From Colius striatus (taxonomy: Eukaryota > Chordata > Aves > Coliiformes > Coliidae): DNA of 64,000 bases. The translations under genes were made by a program, and so were the position numbers. The notes beneath the pieces are model-generated. The model did no database searches, had not been told where the DNA came from, and saw only the letters and a list, made by a program, of their open reading frames with translations. How positions within the stretch are numbered: position 1 is the stretch's first letter; the number at the start of each line of letters is the position of its first letter. The DNA lies in assembly GCF_028858725.1 (NCBI RefSeq), contig NC_084790.1, forward strand, positions 7,180,669 to 7,244,668, read 5' to 3'. Shown piece by piece: positions 58,194 through 64,000 of the stretch.

Positions 58194-58601
58194 TGCAGCG
58201 ATCAACCCAGGGTCCGATTCTCAGCTGGGTAGGAAGAAATCCAGTCCTACTCAATGCGAGTGGTAGCAGAAATCTTCTTCACTTTATTGAAAGCAGGCTC
58301 TAACTTACATACAGAGCAGCTTCAAAGCTAGCTCAGCAACAGCAGCTAATAGATTACATTCTTATGTTCATCCTACTTGCGGTTTCTGCGATAAACAAGC
58401 TCCCTCACATTTTCCCATCTTGTTTTTCCCCAAAGTTGTTCACCACTGTTAGCTGAAAACAGTCCGACCTTGAGGGAACAGAAAGCAGCCTGCTGTCTGC
58501 GTGACAGCAACTGCTTTAACCATGGCTCTGACTCTGGTCTTGATTGTGCATTAAATTCATATAACTAGAGCCCAGGCTGCCTTGCCCCAACGGGCCCAAC
58601 A
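58194..58601 (-). mobile_element. Probable solo LTR of an endogenous retrovirus
   Basis: A 408-bp block bounded by TG and CA. Read on the minus strand it starts TGTTGGGCCCG and ends GATCGCTGCA. A poly(A) signal (AATAAA, from TTTATT at 58283-58288) lies about 90 bp before the 3' end, as in an R-U5 region. No primer-binding site, coding remnant or second LTR flanks it, which fits a solo LTR. A clear target-site duplication is not visible. The family is not assigned. Confidence 0.5.
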
Positions 58602-61210
58602 TTATACCCCGGGATCCATGTCCATGCTCCCTCATTTTTTTTCCACGCTAGAGGATTTCTTTTTTGCCTCCATCGCTAAGCAGGTGCTTATGACATGCTG
58701 TTGGCCAGTCTTTCAGGCACTGTTCATCTTCCCTGCTCCTGAAAACCTGCCAGAGAGGGAAAGGAAGAAACAATCTCATCCTCCCTTTCTTGTAAATGAT
58801 GCACAGAACATAAAAACACACTAACATTTATGGGGCACAAGGGTGAGAAATAGGTAAAGGCAACACAGAGCGGTTCCCTGAGTGTTTTGCAGCTGGCAGG
58901 ACAGCAGACGAGATGACTGAGAGGGACCCAGCACTACCTCAGCCAACCTCTTCACACAGCAAACCTCAGTGAAGGGGAGAGAACCAAACAGAGGTGAGAA
59001 TGGGCCTCTCATCTATTATCTGAGTCTTTCTTAAAGGGTATGAGTTGTAAGCTCTGTGAGGCAGCAGACCAGTTTCTATGCATAATCCTTCCATGCACTA
59101 CAGTTACCTACAAACAGGATATCAGAAGTGCCTTCTAGATATATGGCATTTTACCCCTGGTTTCTGACAATTACTGTTAATTAAAAAGAGTTTTCACTCA
59201 CTGCTCAGTGAATCAGTTCACAGTTTAAGTAACCAGCTTTTCCTATGAGTAACAGAATCCATGCTACAATTCTGCTCAACCCCCTCTTACAACAACAACC
59301 TGTCACTCAAAGCACTCAAAGTAAGTTTTTTTAGTTTCAAGGGGGTTTTTTTGCTTGTCAGAGGTGTTTCTCCCTGTTTTTTCCTTTCCATCCTAGTGCC
59401 ACTGCAAGTATACAAATTATACTAGCAACATTATTTGAAATAATTCTTTAAATGAGCTGTCATGCCTTTGTCTTTTGCAAGGGTTTTATTCCAGATATTG
59501 CTAAGAGAAACATTACAACAGGAGGAAAATGATTCTCCACATCAATACTGAAGCTTTATATGATTCAAACGGGCTTGTGTTGGTCAGCCTTTGCTGCTGC
59601 CAACTAAATTTATGCCTCCTTATTGATCTCTTTGTGGCTAAATGTCAGCTTTGAAATTGTTTGTTCCTTCTGCAGTGTTTCTGTGAAAATGAGGTGGCTT
59701 TGTTTCTTAAAAAGAACCTCTCCATATCTTTCAGTTTTGAGGTGTTTCTTACAGGACATGGTGAATTCAGTAAATCCCCACTGTAGTGCAAAGAGTTATT
59801 ACTGAAGTTTTAGCCATATTAATGCAGGGGGTTTGTGTGAGCCATAGCCAAGGGAAGGAGGAGACCACTCTGACACGACAGAAAGTAGAGGTATTTGGCA
59901 GGCAAATATGGACCATTGTGGAGGTCAATTGCTGCAAAGCAAACATGGCACAGAAGGAAACAATGCCATGGCTGGAAACAGGGTAATAATCTCACCTACT
60001 CCTGGTACCTGCACCCTTGCAAAGTGGCTTGTGAGCTGATACACAGCAAAACTCCTTTCCAAAGGTCATCCCTGCCATCGCTCAACCTGTCCTGGACTGG
60101 TTCTGACTGACCTCCCTCACCTGTATTGGAATTCAGGTGCACTTTGGAGGGCATCTCTCATGCCAGCTGATATCAGCCTCCCTGGACATGTGGCTGCAGC
60201 AGCATCTCCTCCACAGAGGTACCCCTGCACCATAACCGGGCCTATTTTCTTAAAATGTTGCTATAGTTTAATAATAGTCATAGTATTATGTTCCCTTTCT
60301 CCTGTATTTTTTGGGAGTGGGGAGGTAAGGACAGGAGCCACAGCCCACAGACCTTCTAAGCACCTTTGTGCTTGATGATGCCTCTTCTGGGTCACTTTTC
60401 TTTCCCATATTTCCAAGCAGATGCTTTCTCTACAAGAGCAATGGATTTTACTGGGACACTCTCCCCGATCGAAGGCAACTGTTTCAGAAATTGTTTTCCT
60501 CCCACAGGTCACGGGAGACATTCACAGAACTGCTGCCTTCTGTGTGCTGACTGCAGTGAGACACACTTGTGATCTGCTACACTTCAGAGGGAAAACCTGG
60601 GGGGGAAACCCTTAAATAATTTCCTTTAGCCACAGGAAAAAAATTAACTGGAGTTTTCATCCTCCTTAGATGCTCAGAGGTCTCTCCAGCCAGGAGAGAC
60701 AAACCAGTAAGAAGGTGGATTTCATTCATTCTAGGACCTGAAAACATGATTTTTTTCAAGCCAGATGATGTTGTATGTCAGAAGAGGATAAGTCTTTTCT
60801 TTCCCTCCCCTTCTTATCTCAACTGTGAAAGATAAACAAGAACAATAAAACTCTAGAAAGTTAAGAGGAGGTACTTTTGGTGGCACACCAGTGAGCATCC
60901 AGGTACAGGGTGCAGATGAGACAACCCCTAGCAAAGGGCTCATAACAGTGCAAGGGCCCCATCTCCCTTGTGACACAACCCCCCTCAGCTCACTGTAGTA
61001 CCTCAGAATATCCTGAGTGGCACTGGGGAGTGAGTTTGCTCTCCAGAACCACACTACCAGGAGCTGGTGTGCTCCCAGCTCTTGTGTGTGTTTATCAGGG
61101 CAGCAATGCAGAGGCTTGTGTGATTTTCCAGGGTAGAATGGCAGACTGCTGTAACAGTGTCTATTGTTGTTCCTCATCAGGACTGAGTTGTGCTGCAGCT
61201 ATCATAAGGT

Positions 61211-61396
61211 TCATAAAATCATAGAATGGTAGGGGTTGGAAGGGACCTTTAGAGATCATCTAGTCCAATATCCCTGCAGAAGCAGGTTCACCTAGATCAG
61301 ATCACACAGGAACATGTCCAGGAGGGTCTTGAAGACCTCCAAGGAAGGAGCCTCCACAACCCCTCTGGGCAGCCTGTGCCAGGGCTCCCTCACCTG
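61211..61396 (-). mobile_element. CR1 LINE 3' fragment
   Basis: Begins ATAAAATCATAGAATGG, then GGGGTTGGAAGGGACCTTTA, and runs to AGGGCTCCCTCACCTG. It is very similar to the copy at 6 kb. Confidence 0.93.
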
Positions 61397-63307
61397 CACA
61401 ATTTTCCCCATATATCCCAACAGGTATCAGCCTGTTCCTACTCAGTGATCATCTGCTGACATTGTGGAAAGACCTTGCAGGAGGTTCAGGCTGTCGATGA
61501 GCCAGGAGTGTTATGAAACCAACTTTGATTGCTGACAGATCCCCAGAGCACCAAGGTGTGTGGGAATATCTGCAATACAGAATTTGCCATGGCTTCCAAG
61601 TCTTAAAATACAGCTCATCACACCAGAGAGACAAGTCGAGGCCTTTACCTTTCCTCCAGCTGTATCTGGCATGGTAACAGCATGCACAAGTGCTGGGAGT
61701 GATGCTCAGCAGCTTGCCCCTTTTTCTGGGAAATACTCTTCCTCCTGAGGGTGTGGGTGTTTTTGCACCGACCCCAATTGCTTTGAGCAGAGAGAGCACA
61801 AGCCTGCAGCTCTTTGGTGAGGCTGGATCTACCTTTTTCTCATGGCTGAGGTAAAATTTCTCCCATACAAAATGTGGTGGTGGATCTGGAGCACTGGAAC
61901 CCCTCACTCTCTGTAAAAGCTGCCTAACATCTTACCCTTAGAATGTTTGCTCTAAAGCCAATGGTGTTTTGAGCCAGTGACCCAGTGCTTGCAAAAAAAA
62001 AACCCCAAGGACTGACAGAGCTTTTCAAAAAGGCATAAGGTAAAAAGAAAATAGGTCAGACTCTCACCCAGAGGGATGGCATGGTTTGTTGAGTAGAGGT
62101 CAAACTGCATCTTGCCATATCTCTCCGAACTCTGTGCACTCATATTTCAAAGCTGAATGGTTGCCTGCACCCGTAACACACAGATGGCCAATTGCTCATT
62201 GACATCCAGCCATGTAGCAGCCAGGCTGCAAAATCAGAGGTCCCACTATACATCAGTGCTGCAGCTGACAGGGTAAGAAGGTATATAGAGAATTAGATTG
62301 CTGTCTCCTCAGGATCAGTGAGTGCAACTTTCTCACGTGGGAGCAAAAGAGAAAAGGTCCAAATGAGACACAGGTTGTGCTGCACAACATGGGGAGAGAT
62401 CAACCCACATGTGGAGATGGCTGAAGAGGAAAAGGCAGCCAAAGGACAGTTTCTGAGTCTTTCAGCGTGGATGCTTTTCTGTGATTGTTAGACATGCTTT
62501 ATCCTTGTCAACAATTCCTACACATAAAAGTTACACTGACAAATATTCTCACGCCTTGCCTTGCCTCAGCTGCATCATTACCCACAGCACTCTGCAACAT
62601 GATGCAGCTCTGCCATGGACAAAAGGAGAGGATGGAATCACCTATTATTTGACCTTGGTGTTTCTGATCAAAACCACTCCTCTTGTTTATGCACAGCCAC
62701 TTTGGGCAGCCAGGTTGTTGATGAAGCAGACAGCCCAGGCAGCCAGAACATCAAATGCCAGCCTCACACTGACTCCCTCAGTCTGAAGATGTGGTCAGAT
62801 AGGACTGACAATACCCCCTTTGCCGTAATGTTGAGCTCCTTATAAACTTAGAGTTTACATACTGCTTGAGAAAAGATATCAGACCATCCAGGCACACTCT
62901 GAGTTCCCAGAGATAATAGCTTTGTTTATAGATAATGAGCCTCGCAGAACAATGGCACCTTCAAAATCAAAACAATTGTTCAGTCTCAACAGTGTGACTT
63001 GGCTGGAAGTGGGAAGCAAACCTTGATACAGAGTGCATCAGTTCTTGTGGCATCCAGGTTACAAATCTCAACAGAGCTACATCATTACACAGTGCTAAGA
63101 GTAGAACTTCAGAGGCATGTGGGTCTACCTCCTGAGCCACCTGCTGTACTGTACCTTAGATTAATGCTGCAGTTTGCTTTTTCTCAGTCCAATATTAGTT
63201 CATCTTTAGGAAATACACAGCACTTGTTCCTTAGCTTCTCTCTGCCTCTCACCTAAGCCCCAATCTTCTGTGTCCAGAACAAATGAGATTTTTACTGGGG
63301 TATGTAG

Positions 63308-63672
63308 AATCCCAGAATCACAGAATGGTGAGGGTTGGAAGGGACCTCTAGAGATCATTCAGTCTAAAGCAGATCCACCCAGATCAAGTCACACAGGAAC
63401 GTGTCCCATGGGGTTTGGAAACCTCCAGAGAAGGAGCCTCCACATCCTCCCTGGGCAGCCTGTGCCAGGGCTCCCTCACCTCAATAGTAAAGAAGCTTTT
63501 CCTTGTGTTTAAATTAAAATTTTAGTGTTCCATCTTATGTCTATTGTTCCTCATCCTGTCACTAGAAACAACAGAAAAAAGCATCAACCTGACATCCACT
63601 TTAGGTAGTTATAAGTATATAACTCTTTTCTGGAGTAGACAGCCCCAGATCCTGCAGCCTTTCCTCACAGAG
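63308..63672 (-). mobile_element. CR1 LINE 3' fragment
   Basis: Begins GAATCCCAGAATCACAGAAT and GGTTGGAAGGGACCTCTAGA. It continues through TGGGCAGCCTGTGCCAGGGC and the T-rich region to the AGATCCTGCAGCCTTTCCTC stretch. Confidence 0.92.
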
Positions 63673-64000
63673 AAAGAAAAATTGTAATAAAAGTAACTTT
63701 AAAGTTCCCTGAGGGATTTCCATGGCAACTTTAGATTAAACTTTATTTTATTTTGAAAGTCAGAAATAAACCAAGGTTGGGATTTACTGCTTTTGTCTCT
63801 CACAAAGGGGAAAGCAGGCCCTCTGAGCTATGTCTCATTTTCAGGCTTCCTTAGGACTAAATCATAGTTCAAGGACTGACTCAGAGGGATGAATGTTGCC
63901 CACTGAGTCACTGCTCCTGACACCTCTGGAGGCAGGGCTGCAGCGTGACAGCTCCAGGCAGAGCAGTGGCTCAGCTTCCCAGACAGGAGATATGGAATGA

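Larger units (their letters stand above)
54701..64000. other. Downstream intergenic region
   Basis: 9.3 kb with four CR1 pieces and a probable solo LTR, but no exon I can support. GLRX lies next to ELL2 in mammals. I searched by eye for its CPYC active site and TVPRVFIG motif and did not see them. Confidence 0.65.

Noticed and set aside
54701..64000. GLRX exons expected from mammalian synteny
   Set aside because: I found no CPYC or TVPRVFIG coding motif. The gene probably lies beyond the window.

Overview
This is vertebrate nuclear DNA, most probably from a neognath bird. Its genes are long and split by GT-AG introns. At least eight pieces of the CR1 LINE family carry the typical avian 3' end (GGTTGGAAGGGACC on the + strand for minus-oriented copies). 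The single gene is ELL2, the elongation factor for RNA polymerase II. From established synteny (human 5q15 corresponds largely to the avian Z) I infer Z linkage, but nothing in the sequence proves it.

Layout. Positions 1-10.3 kb are upstream intergenic sequence with one CR1 copy and small tandem repeats. Positions 10.3-11.7 kb are a CpG island holding the ELL2 promoter and first coding exon (10742-10870). Positions 18.96-20.2 kb hold a second CpG island with a second copy of the proximal promoter and the same first coding exon (19282-19410). Exons 2-12 lie at 23349-51504. They give a 12-exon reading frame of 633 codons plus stop with either first exon, and every splice phase agrees. The 3'UTR runs to a strong AATAAA at 54676. 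Positions 54.7-64 kb are intergenic, with four minus-oriented CR1 pieces and a probable solo LTR.

The ELL2 protein has the N-terminal ELL elongation domain (exons 1-7), a Ser/Pro/Lys-rich linker (exon 8) and the C-terminal occludin-like domain (exons 9-12). By family knowledge it works in the super elongation complex with AFF1/AFF4, P-TEFb and EAF proteins.

The most unusual structure is the tandem duplication of promoter, exon 1 and early intron 1, at a spacing of 8540 bp. Its divergence is mosaic. About 1390 bp around the exon differ at only 4 positions by my base-by-base comparison. The next 108 bp differ at 7, and the farther intron copies carry many substitutions and indels. A CR1 insertion is present in copy 1 only, and an older third fragment lies just after copy 2. 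This fits an old duplication whose CpG-island core was later homogenised, giving ELL2 two possible promoters for one identical N-terminus. An assembly artefact must still be excluded.
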